The notes under the pieces are model-generated. The model was not told where the DNA came from and ran no database searches. It saw only the letters and a list, made by a program, of their open reading frames with translations. The translations under genes were made by a program, and so were the position numbers. Positions 17,070-26,227 of a stretch of 64,000 nt of DNA are shown in pieces. Origin of the DNA: Bacillota bacterium (GTDB taxonomy: Bacteria > Bacillota > Sulfobacillia > RBS10-35 > Bu92); contig JADBKN010000021.1 of the NCBI GenBank assembly GCA_014896375.1, forward strand, positions 18,933 to 82,932. The letters run 5' to 3'. Within the stretch, counting starts at the first letter, position 1. Each line of letters opens with the position of its first letter.

Positions 17070-17727
17070 CGGCGCTTGCCTCCTCCCTCAGGGCGGCCAC
17101 AAGGCGCCGCCAGCGCCAGCCCGGTCCGGCCACGCGGAAGCCGCTCTCGTCCTCGGCCCAGGCATCGGCCGCGCCCACACAGGCGTCGGCCCGCACGGGC
17201 ACGTCCCGCCCCTCCGCCTCGAGCGCCGCCGCCACCGGCGCGCTCGCCTCCGGCGCCGTCCAGAGCCGCGCGGCCGCGCCCTCGGCGAGAAGCTCCCGGG
17301 CGGCCCGCAGCGCCTCGCGGCCCGGCTCCGCCAGCTCCCGGCCCAGGGCGGCCTCCGCGAGCTCCGCCGCGAGGCAAAGGGCCTCCTCCTCCAGGCGGCG
17401 CGCGGCCGCGTCCAGCCAGCCAGCCAGCTCCGCGCGCTCCCGCTCCACGGCGGCCATGAGCGCCTGCGCCTCCTCCAACATCCGCTGCCCCGCGGCCACG
17501 CCGGCCTCGTACCCCTGCGCGTACGCCTCGCGCTGCCAGGCGGCGCGGCGGCGCGCCACCTCCGCCTCCACGAGCGCCTCGAGGCGCCTCTGCACGACGG
17601 CGTCGGGCGCGGCTCCGGCCGGCGCGCCGTCCGCGCCGGCGCGCGCCGCCGGCGGCAGCGTGACGACGGGCCACTCGGCCGGGCGCGGTGCCTGGGGCGG
17701 CGCAGCGACCTCAGACCACCAGTTCAT
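17050..17727 (-). CDS. fliH: Flagellar export protein FliH
   Basis: 225 residues from the ATG at 17727 (a GTG three codons earlier is possible). The central part is a long helix with GYEAGVAAGQ-type repeats typical of FliH (AYAQGYEAGVAAGQRMLEEA), followed by a C-terminal domain that binds FliI. It is the ATPase stator/inhibitor. The start lies inside the end of fliG and the end inside the start of fliI. Confidence 0.88.
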   Translation of the reverse strand: MNWWSEVAAPPQAPRPAEWPVVTLPPAARAGADGAPAGAAPDAVVQRRLEALVEAEVARRRAAWQREAYAQGYEAGVAAGQRMLEEAQALMAAVERERAELAGWLDAAARRLEEEALCLAAELAEAALGRELAEPGREALRAARELLAEGAAARLWTAPEASAPVAAALEAEGRDVPVRADACVGAADAWAEDESGFRVAGPGWRWRRLVAALREEASADGSPGR

Positions 17728-18739
17728 CGTCGCCACCCCGGCTCACCACGATCTCGCCCTGCTCCTCAAGGCGCCGCACCACGTTGACGATCCGCTGCTG
17801 CGCCTCTTCCACGTCACGCAGCCGCACGGGCCCAAGGTAGGAAATCGACTCCTCGAGGTTCTCCTGGGCGCGCTTGGAGAGGTTGCGCAGGATCGCCGCC
17901 TTGACGTCCTCGCTCGCCACCTTGAGCGCCAGCGGCAGGTCGCCCTGCAGGTCGATCTCCCGCAGCACCCGCTGCAGGGAGCGGTCGTCGAGCAGGACCA
18001 GGTCCTCGAAGACGAACATGCGCTTCTTGATCTCGTCGGCCAGTTCCGGATCGGCGGACTCGAGCGCCTCCATGATCGTGCGCTCCGTGGCACGGTCGAC
18101 GCGGTTGAGCACCGCCACGGCCGTGTCGATGCCGCCAACGCGCGCCGAACCCTCCGTCATCAGCGCCGCGAAGCGCGACTCGAGGAGGTCCTCGATCTCG
18201 CGCACGACTTCCGGCGAGGTCGTGTCCATGATGGCGATGCGCCGCGCGATGTCCGCCTGCCGCTCCGGGGGGAGGGCGGAGAGGACGGCGCCCGCCTGCT
18301 CCGGGTTCAGGTAGGCGAGGATGAGCGCGATCGTCTGCGGGTGCTCGTTCTGGATGAAGTTCAGGATCTGGCCCGGCTCGCTGTGGCGGATGAACTCGAA
18401 GGGCCGCACCTGCAGCGTGGCTGTGAGGCGCTCGATGACCTCGTGCGCCTTGGCGGCCCCGAGCGCCTTCTCCAACAGCTGGCGCGCGTACGCGATGCCG
18501 CCCTGGTCGATGTGCACCTGCGCCTCGACGAGGTGCTTGAACTCCTCCAGCACCTGTTCGCGCACGTTCGGGTCGATCCGGCGCACGTTCGCGATCTCCA
18601 GGGTGAGGGTCTCGATCTCTTCCTCGTTCAGGTGCTTCATCACCTGGGCGGACACGTCCGGACCCATGCTGATGAGGAAGATGGCCGCCTTCTGCCGGCC
18701 GCTGAACGCCTGCCGCCGCGCCGACTCGATGATCGCCAT
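17711..18739 (-). CDS. fliG: Flagellar motor switch protein FliG
   Basis: 342 residues. All three domains are visible: the N-terminal FliF-binding part (SGRQKAAIFLISMGPDVSAQ), the middle domain with the EHPQTIALILAYL segment, and the torque-generating C domain with the charged ridge (FVFEDLVLLDDRSLQRVLRE). It couples the C-ring to MotA. It is 3 nt after fliF. Confidence 0.97.
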   Translation of the reverse strand: MAIIESARRQAFSGRQKAAIFLISMGPDVSAQVMKHLNEEEIETLTLEIANVRRIDPNVREQVLEEFKHLVEAQVHIDQGGIAYARQLLEKALGAAKAHEVIERLTATLQVRPFEFIRHSEPGQILNFIQNEHPQTIALILAYLNPEQAGAVLSALPPERQADIARRIAIMDTTSPEVVREIEDLLESRFAALMTEGSARVGGIDTAVAVLNRVDRATERTIMEALESADPELADEIKKRMFVFEDLVLLDDRSLQRVLREIDLQGDLPLALKVASEDVKAAILRNLSKRAQENLEESISYLGPVRLRDVEEAQQRIVNVVRRLEEQGEIVVSRGGDDELVV

Positions 18740-18742
18740 CGT

Positions 18743-20275
18743 TCAGTCCTCCGCCAGCCACACGCGCAGCGCGCGGGCCACCTGTTCCGGGCGCTCGCGG
18801 GAGTAGGTCTTCAAGTCGTGGATGGTGCCGTTGGCCGCCGGCGTCCCCTGCTCCTCGGCCGCGCGTTGCGCCTCGAGGCGCGCCAGCGCCAGCGCTTCCT
18901 CCTCGGCGCGGCGGCGCGCCGCCCGCCTCCGGCCGGCGAGCACGATCCACACCGCAGCGAGCAGCACGACCGCCGCGCCGGCGGCCGCCCACGCCCAGAG
19001 CGGCACCGCGCGGCCGGTGGGCGGCGTCGTCTCGGAAGGTTGCAGCGCCTGGAGGAGGCTGCGGTCGAAGGGCATGCTCGTCACGCTGATCGTGTCCTGA
19101 CGGGCGGGATCGGCGCCGATGGCCGCGGCCACGAGCTGCTCCACCTGCTGCTGCTGCTGGGCGTCGAGGGGCTTGTTGACGACGACGGCCACCGAGAGGC
19201 GCTTGACGCTGCCGGGCGCCACCTGGGTCGTCGTCTTCGTCTCGTTCAGCTCGTAGTTGCGCGTCGACTGGTCTTCGGTGGTCGAGCTCGTCTGGTTGCC
19301 GCCGGTCGTCGCCGGGTACGTGGGGAAGTTGCTGTCTCCGGGCACGCCACCGGCGGCCGTCGACTGCCCCTGCACGCTGCGGCGCAGCTCCGTGATGCTT
19401 CTGAGGAGCCCGCCTTGGTCCGTGGGCGCCGTGAAGAGGTCGGAAACCGTCGTCGTGCGGTCGAAGTTGAGCTCCGCCGAGACCTGCGCGACGACGTTGC
19501 CGGGCCCGAAGATCTGCGTGAGGAGGTCCTGCAGGCGCGACTGCAGGTCGGCCTGGAAGCGCGCCTGCACGGCCATGTTGTCCTGGGCGCCGCCGGCTGT
19601 GTCGTCCGCGGCGGCGGCCGCCGAGGAGAGGATACGGCCCGTCTGGTCGAGCACCGTCACCTGGTCCGGCGAGAGGTTCGGCACGCTCGCCGCGACCAGG
19701 TGGACGATGCCCTGCACGGTGCGCGCCTCCAGCGTCTCGCCCGGCTTCATCTCGACAAGCACCGCGGCGCTCGCCGGTTGGCTCTCGCCGGCAAAGACGG
19801 TGTCTTTGGGCATGACGATGTGCACCCGCGCCCGCGCCACGCCCTGGATCTGCTCGATGGTGCGCTCAAGTTCCCCTTGCGTGGCGCGCAGAAGGGCGAC
19901 CTGGCGGTCGAAGTCGGTGGCGGCGAGGCCGAGCTTGTCCATCACCTCGAAGCCGACGCTGCCGCTCGCGGGCAGGCCCTGCGAGGCGAGCTCCAGGCGC
20001 AGCCGGTAGACGTCGGCCGCCGGGACGAGGATCGTGGCGCCGTTGTCGTCGAGCTTGTACGGCACGTGCTCGCCCTCGAGCACCTGCACCACGGCGGCGG
20101 CGTCGGCCGGTTGCAGGTTCGTGAAGAGCGGCTGCATCGCGCCGTCCGCGCCGCGCAGCCAGAGCCATGCTCCGACCGCCAGAAGCGCGGCCGCGCCGAG
20201 GCCCGCGGCCAGCACCGCCTGCGGGCGTGTCCACCCTCCGAACGCCTTGCGCACCGCCTCCGCCGCCGGCGTCAT
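18743..20275 (-). CDS. fliF: Flagellar MS-ring protein FliF
   Basis: 510 residues. Two membrane helices (about 24-43 and 430-450) enclose the ring-building extracytoplasmic part (LFTNLQPADAAAVVQVLEGE; VARARVHIVMPKDTVFAGES), and the C terminus binds FliG. FliF is the first structure of basal-body assembly. Length is within the family range. Confidence 0.97.
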   Translation of the reverse strand: MTPAAEAVRKAFGGWTRPQAVLAAGLGAAALLAVGAWLWLRGADGAMQPLFTNLQPADAAAVVQVLEGEHVPYKLDDNGATILVPAADVYRLRLELASQGLPASGSVGFEVMDKLGLAATDFDRQVALLRATQGELERTIEQIQGVARARVHIVMPKDTVFAGESQPASAAVLVEMKPGETLEARTVQGIVHLVAASVPNLSPDQVTVLDQTGRILSSAAAAADDTAGGAQDNMAVQARFQADLQSRLQDLLTQIFGPGNVVAQVSAELNFDRTTTVSDLFTAPTDQGGLLRSITELRRSVQGQSTAAGGVPGDSNFPTYPATTGGNQTSSTTEDQSTRNYELNETKTTTQVAPGSVKRLSVAVVVNKPLDAQQQQQVEQLVAAAIGADPARQDTISVTSMPFDRSLLQALQPSETTPPTGRAVPLWAWAAAGAAVVLLAAVWIVLAGRRRAARRRAEEEALALARLEAQRAAEEQGTPAANGTIHDLKTYSRERPEQVARALRVWLAED

Positions 20276-20291
20276 CCGCCGTCACCTCCGC

Positions 20292-20648
20292 CTAGACCTG
20301 CATGCGCATGATTTCCTGGTACGCTTCCAGCGCGCGGTTGCGCACTTCCACCGTCAGGTCGAGGGCCAGGCTGGCCTTCTGCGCCGCGATCATGGCCCGC
20401 GCCACGTCATCGATGCTGCCGCTGGCGAGCCCGGCGCCGGCCCTCTCCGCCTGGAGTTGCAGGTCGTTCACCTGTTGCAGCGCCTTCTGCAGCTCCTGGA
20501 GGAAGCGGGCTCCGTCTCCCGCAGCGGCGGCGCCCTGCGGGGCGCCGGACCCGGCGGCTGCGGAGCCGGCGGCGGGCACCGGATCCGGCAGGCGGCTGCC
20601 GGGCTGCCAGAGCGGGATCGGCGGCAGTCCTCCGATGGGCATCGACAC
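20292..20648 (-). CDS. fliE: Flagellar basal-body protein FliE
   Basis: 118 residues with a Pro/Ala/Gly-rich N terminus and the conserved C-terminal helices (GSIDDVARAMIAAQKASLAL and EVRNRALEAYQEIMRMQV). FliE links the MS ring to the rod. It is flanked closely by flgC (6 nt) and fliF (16 nt), the universal Bacillota order. Confidence 0.95.
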   Translation of the reverse strand: MSMPIGGLPPIPLWQPGSRLPDPVPAAGSAAAGSGAPQGAAAAGDGARFLQELQKALQQVNDLQLQAERAGAGLASGSIDDVARAMIAAQKASLALDLTVEVRNRALEAYQEIMRMQV

Positions 20649-20654
20649 CCCGTC

Positions 20655-21104
20655 TCACCCCCTCGCGATGTCCAGACCGGCGCGGAACATGTTCTTGCCG
20701 GCCTCGAACGCGGTCACGTTCGCCTGGTAGGCGCGGGACGCCGCCACGAGGTCGACCATCTCCTTGGTGGGGTCGACGTTCGGCAGGCGCACAAAGCCGT
20801 CGGGACCGGCGTCCGGGTGCGTGGGGTCGTAGCGCAGCGGGCCCGGGGCGGGGTCGCTGACGATGCCGACGACCGTCACGCCGGCCGCCTCCCCCGCACC
20901 TGGAATGGCGGCGCCGGCCGCCGCGGCCAGGACGCCGTCCGCCACCCCGCCGGGCGCGAACACCGGCAGCTGTCGCCGGTACGGCCCGCCGCCCGGCGTG
21001 CGCGTCGTGTCGGCGTTGGCGAGGTTGTTCGCCACCAGGTCGAGCCGCAGCCGTTCCGCTGTGAGCCCGGAGGCGCTGATGTCCAGGGGTCCGAAGAGAC
21101 TCAA
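20655..21104 (-). CDS. flgC: Flagellar rod protein FlgC
   Basis: 149 residues. The N-terminal rod motif (ISASGLTAERLRLDLVANNL then ANADTTRTPGG) and the C-terminal motif (VDPTKEMVDLVAASRAYQAN) are both clear. Proximal rod component; 3 nt after flgB. Confidence 0.96.
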   Translation of the reverse strand: MSLFGPLDISASGLTAERLRLDLVANNLANADTTRTPGGGPYRRQLPVFAPGGVADGVLAAAAGAAIPGAGEAAGVTVVGIVSDPAPGPLRYDPTHPDAGPDGFVRLPNVDPTKEMVDLVAASRAYQANVTAFEAGKNMFRAGLDIARG

Positions 21105-21107
21105 GGC

Positions 21108-21578
21108 TTACGACCTCCCCGTCACGGCCGTGCGCAACCGGCCGAAGGCGAGCGCCAAAAGCTGGCTCGCCGCCTCATACTGCATGCCTGTCTCAGCGAG
21201 CTCGACCATCTCCTGGTCGAGGTCCACGCCGTTGCCGTCGACCTTGAACGCCAGGCCGGCGGCCGGCTGCACCGCGCCCGCGAGTGAGGCTCCCGCGGGC
21301 AGCGCCGGCGCGGCCGAAGCCAAAACCGTCGCCCCGGGGACGCCGGCGGGCCCGGCCAGGGCCGTCGCCCCAGGGGACCCCGCGGTGCCCGTCTCAGCGG
21401 CCAGCGCGGCCGCGAACGCCTGGCCGAAGTCCAGGTCGAGGCGCGCATAGCCGGGTGTGTCGACGTTCGCGAGGTTCTGGGCGATGAGCCGCTGGCGCAG
21501 GGACAGCACCTCAAGTCCCGCGGAGAGCGCGGCCACGTCCGGCGTCTGAAAGATGGCCCCTCCGTCCATGTCGGTCAC
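21108..21578 (-). CDS. flgB: Flagellar rod protein FlgB
   Basis: 156 residues from a GTG just downstream of a GGGAGG site; a longer frame would begin with a TTG inside the T-tract of the leader terminator and is rejected (an ATG three codons later is also possible). Motifs: EVLSLRQRLIAQNLANVDTP near the N terminus and DLDQEMVELAETGMQYEAAS near the C terminus. First gene of the flagellar operon, directly under a c-di-GMP riboswitch. Confidence 0.95.
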   Translation of the reverse strand: MTDMDGGAIFQTPDVAALSAGLEVLSLRQRLIAQNLANVDTPGYARLDLDFGQAFAAALAAETGTAGSPGATALAGPAGVPGATVLASAAPALPAGASLAGAVQPAAGLAFKVDGNGVDLDQEMVELAETGMQYEAASQLLALAFGRLRTAVTGRS

Positions 21579-21594
21579 GGCACCTCCCTCTCCC

Positions 21595-21635
21595 AAAAAC
21601 GAACCGCCCCCGCGCCGGGACCGGCACGAGGGCGG
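21595..21635 (-). terminator. Intrinsic terminator in the flagellar operon leader (riboswitch expression platform)
   Basis: On the minus strand a GC-rich stem of about 13-15 bp (hairpin 21604-21635, with G-U pairs and a small apical loop) is followed by TTCGTTTTT (21595-21603). It lies 12 nt after the GEMM-I aptamer and 17 nt before the flgB start. Part of its 3' arm (CCCGGC) is complementary to GCCGGG in the aptamer's 3' side, which could form an antiterminator. Confidence 0.85.
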
Positions 21636-21647
21636 ATAAGCCCCTTG

Positions 21648-21734
21648 TTTCCGGCAACCCGGCTGCCCTGGGTGACCCCGAGGGCCCGTGGCTTTGCGCC
21701 CCTGCCTTTCGGACAGGTTTGCCTTTATCGGAAA
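21648..21734 (-). ncRNA. Cyclic di-GMP-I riboswitch (GEMM-I) in the 5' leader of the flagellar operon
   Basis: The minus-strand RNA shows the GEMM-I consensus in order: an outer P1 stem (UUUCCG/CGGAAA at the two ends), GGCAAACC, a P2 stem CCUGUC/GGCAGG closed by a GAAA tetraloop, the invariant GGCGCAAAGCCACGGGC block, and the P3 3' side ending GCAGCCGGGUUGCC. This class binds c-di-GMP with the GAAA tetraloop docked in P3. A terminator follows directly, so binding most simply favours termination (OFF), the logic reported for the flgB-operon riboswitch of Clostridioides difficile. Confidence 0.93.
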
Positions 21735-21735
21735 A

Positions 21736-21777
21736 ATCTTATGTTGACCTGTATGCGATCTCAGGGACGGTTCCCTG
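21736..21777 (-). promoter_or_regulatory. Candidate flagellar operon promoter overlapped by an inverted repeat
   Basis: A weak sigma-A-like promoter (-35 CTGAGA at 21759-21764, 17-nt spacer, -10 TAAGAT at 21736-21741) would start RNA at or slightly inside the 5' strand of the aptamer's P1 stem. A perfect inverted repeat CAGGGA-ACCG-TCCCTG (21762-21777) overlaps the -35 and could be an operator. The predicted start is somewhat too far downstream for a full P1, so the promoter is tentative. The rest of the gap up to hslU (21778-21904) shows nothing convincing. Confidence 0.3.
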
Positions 21778-21904
21778 GATCGCCGACCCTATTTCTTTCC
21801 TCCGTTGGCGAATCCTGCATCCCTGGGGCGAAAGACGGCCACAATCGTTCGACAATTTTCGACATCAAGGGTCCGGCCCCGAGGGCTCCCGGCTCCGCCC
21901 AGCC

Positions 21905-23299
<1,395 letters not shown>

Positions 23300-23303
23300 G
23301 ACC

Positions 23304-23834
23304 TCACAGCTCCTCGACCGTGATCTGGTCGTTCGTATACACGCAGATCTCGGCGGCGATGCGCAGGGCCTCGCGGCAGACCTCGGCCGCCGTCATGTCG
23401 GTGTGGCGCACGAGGGCGCGCGCCGCCGCCAGGGCGTAGGCGCCGCCGGAGCCGATGGCGGCCACGCCGTCGTCCGGCTCCACCACTTCTCCGGCGCCCG
23501 AAAGCAGGAGCAGGCGGTCGGCGTCGGCGACGAGCATCAGCGCCTCCAGCCGCCGCAACACGCGATCGCCGCGCCACTCCTTGGCGAGCTCCACGGCCGC
23601 CCGCAGGAGCTGGCCGGCGTGTTCCTCCAGCTTCGCCTCGAAGCGCTCCATCAGCGTCACAGCGTCGGCGGCGGCGCCGGCGAAGCCGCAGAGGACGCGC
23701 CCGCCGTGCAGGCGGTGGACCTTGCGCGCGCGGTGCTTCCACACGATATGCTGGGCCTCTTGGGTGACTTGCCCGTCGCCGGCCATGGCCACGCGGCCGC
23801 GATGGCGGACGGCGACGATCGTCGTGGCGTGCAT
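23304..23834 (-). CDS. hslV: HslV/ClpQ, peptidase subunit of the HslUV protease
   Basis: 176 residues from an ATG preceded by GAGGAGGAG; a longer frame overlaps xerC and is rejected. The N terminus reads [10 protein letters not shown], so after removal of three residues the catalytic residue is Thr4, as in Gram-negative HslV and unlike the serine used by Bacillus ClpQ. The [15 protein letters not shown] and [12 protein letters not shown] blocks fit the family. Forms dodecameric chambers with HslU. Confidence 0.95.
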   Translation of the reverse strand: MHATTIVAVRHRGRVAMAGDGQVTQEAQHIVWKHRARKVHRLHGGRVLCGFAGAAADAVTLMERFEAKLEEHAGQLLRAAVELAKEWRGDRVLRRLEALMLVADADRLLLLSGAGEVVEPDDGVAAIGSGGAYALAAARALVRHTDMTAAEVCREALRIAAEICVYTNDQITVEEL

Positions 23835-23866
23835 GGGCGTCTCCTCCTCGTCGTCCCGCGGGACGG

Positions 23867-24814
23867 TCAGGCTCTGGGGTGCGCGTCGCGGTAGACCTGC
23901 CGCAGGCGCGCGCGCGTGACGTGCGTGTAGATCTGCGTCGTCGAGAGGTTGGCGTGGCCGAGCCACTCCTGCACGGAGCGCAGGTCGGCGCCGTGGTCCA
24001 GGAGGTGCGTGGCGAAGGAGTGGCGGAAGGTGTGGGGCGTGACGCGCCGGCCCGGGAGCAGGCGCGGGGCGTAGCGCTGGACGATGTCGCGGATGCCGCG
24101 GTCGGAGAGGCGCCGGCCGCGATGGTTGAGGAAGAGCGCCTCACCGTCCGCGCGCGCCCCGCTCCCGACCGCGGCCGCGCGCCGCCGCGCGGCGAGCGCC
24201 GGGCGGCCCAGGCGCATGTAACGGTCGATGGCGGCGATGGCCTCGCTGCCCAGCGGCACGAGCCGCTCCCTGCCGCCCTTGCCCGTGACGCGAGCGAAGC
24301 CGAGGCTCAGGTCCAGGTCGCCGAGCGACAGCCCCGCCAGTTCCGCCACGCGCACGCCGGACGCGTAGAGCGTCTCCAGGATGGCGCGGTCCCGCAGGGA
24401 GAGCGGATCGTCCCCGGAGGGCGCCTCCACGAGCGCCTCGGCCTCCGGCTCGTTCAGCACGCGCGGCAAGGGACGGCCCTGTTTGGGCGTGGCCACCGCC
24501 TTCGCGGGGTTGGCGGCGAGTACGCCCTCCCGCACAAGGTAGCGGAAGAAGGAGCGCACGGCGGCGATCTTGCGGCCCACGGACTTGCGCGCGTAGCCGG
24601 ACTCCTGCAGGCTCGCCAGGTAGTGGCGCACGGCCGCGGCCTGCACGGCGCCGAGCACGCGCGCCTCCGGCCGCGGGCCCACGCCGAGCACCTCGAAGAA
24701 CTGGATCAGGTCGCGGCGGTAGGCCGCCAGCGTGTGCGGCGAGGCGCCCCGTTCCGCGCGAAGGTGGTCGAGGAAGCCCTCCAGCCAGTCCGGGGCGTCC
24801 GCCATGCCACTCAC
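23867..24814 (-). CDS. xerC: Tyrosine recombinase XerC (CodV)
   Basis: 315 residues. N-terminal SAM-like DNA-binding domain (about 7-105) and a catalytic domain with the full set R155, K179, H261-xx-R264, H287 and nucleophile Y296 ([26 protein letters not shown]). It resolves chromosome dimers at dif. It overlaps trmFO by 4 nt (ATGA) and precedes hslV, the usual Bacillota order. Confidence 0.96.
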   Translation of the reverse strand: MSGMADAPDWLEGFLDHLRAERGASPHTLAAYRRDLIQFFEVLGVGPRPEARVLGAVQAAAVRHYLASLQESGYARKSVGRKIAAVRSFFRYLVREGVLAANPAKAVATPKQGRPLPRVLNEPEAEALVEAPSGDDPLSLRDRAILETLYASGVRVAELAGLSLGDLDLSLGFARVTGKGGRERLVPLGSEAIAAIDRYMRLGRPALAARRRAAAVGSGARADGEALFLNHRGRRLSDRGIRDIVQRYAPRLLPGRRVTPHTFRHSFATHLLDHGADLRSVQEWLGHANLSTTQIYTHVTRARLRQVYRDAHPRA

Positions 24815-26187
24815 ATCCTCACGGTGAGCCCCGGCGCGTCCGCGGCGCCGGCCGCCGGTCCCGGGACCGGCTCGAGCCCGTGTTCGGCCTGCAAGGCCGC
24901 CAACCCTTCCAGGGCCCGCCGGGCGAGCGCCAGCTTGCGCTGCAGCTTGTCTTTGGGCGGGTTCTCCAGCGGGTCCATGAGGCCGAAGGACACGTGCATC
25001 GGCTGGAAGGTGTCCGGGTCGGCGCTCGTCACGTAGCGGAGAAGTCCGCCGATGGCCGTCACCGGCGGGAAGACGAGGGGCTCCCGGCCGCGCAGGAGGC
25101 GCGCCATGTTGATGCCGGCGACGAGGCCGTCCATCGCCGCCTCCACGTACCCTTCGGTGCCCACGATCTGCCCGGCGAAGAAGAGGTCGTCGCGGCGACG
25201 GCTCTGCAGCGTCGGCCGTAGGACCTTCGGGCTCTTAAGGAAGGTGTTGCGGTGGATCACCCCGTAGCGCTCGAACTCCGCGTGCGCGAGCGCCGGGATC
25301 ATGCGGAAGACGCGCTTCTGCTCGCCCCATTTGAGGCTCGTCTGGAACCCCACGATGTTGAAGAGCGTGCCGGCCGCGTTCTCGCGCCGCAGCTGCACCA
25401 CGGCGTACGGCCGCCGCCCGGTGCGGGGGTCGATCAGACCCACCGGGCGCAGGGGGCCGAAGCGCATCGTGTCGCGGCCGCGCTCCGCCATCACCTCGAT
25501 GGGCAGGCAGGCCTCGAAGTACTTCTCCTCCTCGAACGGCTCCCGCGGGTGGCGCTCCGCGGTGCGCAACGCCTCCCAGAAGGCGACGTATTCCTCCTCG
25601 GTGAGCGGGCAGTTCGCGTACGACTGCGGATCGCCCTTGCCGTAGCGGCTGCCCCAGAAGACCTTGTCCCAGTCGATCGACTCCGCCGTGACGATCGGCG
25701 CGGCGGCGTCATAGTAGGCGAGCTCCCCCTCGCCCGTGAACTCCAGGAGGGCCTGGTGCAGCGCGGGCGAGGTCAAAGGGCCGGTGGCGATGATCGCCGG
25801 GCCCTCGGGGATCTCCGTCTGCTCCTCACGCACGATGGTGACGTTGGGGTGCTCCTCGAGACAGCGCGTGACGTCTTGAGAGAACGCCTCGCGGTCGATG
25901 GCCAGGGCGGCGCCGCCGGGGATGGCGTGGCGGTCGCCCAGCGCGATGATGAGCGACCCCAGCCGCCGCATCTCTTCCTTCACGAGGCCGACCGCATTCT
26001 CCAAAGAGTTGGAGCGGAACGAGTTCGTGCACACGAGCTCCGCGAGGTATCCCGTATGGTGGGCCGGCGTGCTGCGCGCCGGCCGCATCTCCACAAGACG
26101 CACGCGGAAGCCGCGCTGCGCCAGCTGCCAGGCGGCCTCGCTGCCGGCGAGGCCCCCGCCGACGACCGTCACGTCGAAATCCGGCAT
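24811..26187 (-). CDS. trmFO: Methylenetetrahydrofolate-tRNA (uracil-5)-methyltransferase TrmFO
   Basis: 458 residues. FAD-binding N terminus ([20 protein letters not shown]), the [20 protein letters not shown] block, and [20 protein letters not shown] near the C terminus. It makes 5-methyluridine at position 54 of tRNAs from folate and FADH2. It lies between topA (40 nt gap) and xerC. Confidence 0.97.
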   Translation of the reverse strand: MPDFDVTVVGGGLAGSEAAWQLAQRGFRVRLVEMRPARSTPAHHTGYLAELVCTNSFRSNSLENAVGLVKEEMRRLGSLIIALGDRHAIPGGAALAIDREAFSQDVTRCLEEHPNVTIVREEQTEIPEGPAIIATGPLTSPALHQALLEFTGEGELAYYDAAAPIVTAESIDWDKVFWGSRYGKGDPQSYANCPLTEEEYVAFWEALRTAERHPREPFEEEKYFEACLPIEVMAERGRDTMRFGPLRPVGLIDPRTGRRPYAVVQLRRENAAGTLFNIVGFQTSLKWGEQKRVFRMIPALAHAEFERYGVIHRNTFLKSPKVLRPTLQSRRRDDLFFAGQIVGTEGYVEAAMDGLVAGINMARLLRGREPLVFPPVTAIGGLLRYVTSADPDTFQPMHVSFGLMDPLENPPKDKLQRKLALARRALEGLAALQAEHGLEPVPGPAAGAADAPGLTVRM

Positions 26188-26227
26188 CGTCGACCCACCC
26201 CTCCTTTGCGCTCCATGGACGCTCGAC

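Noticed and set aside
21719..21732. Sigma-D-like -10 element (CCGATAA) upstream of flgB
   Set aside because: It is part of the conserved GEMM-I 5' strand and has no TAAA -35 at the right distance.
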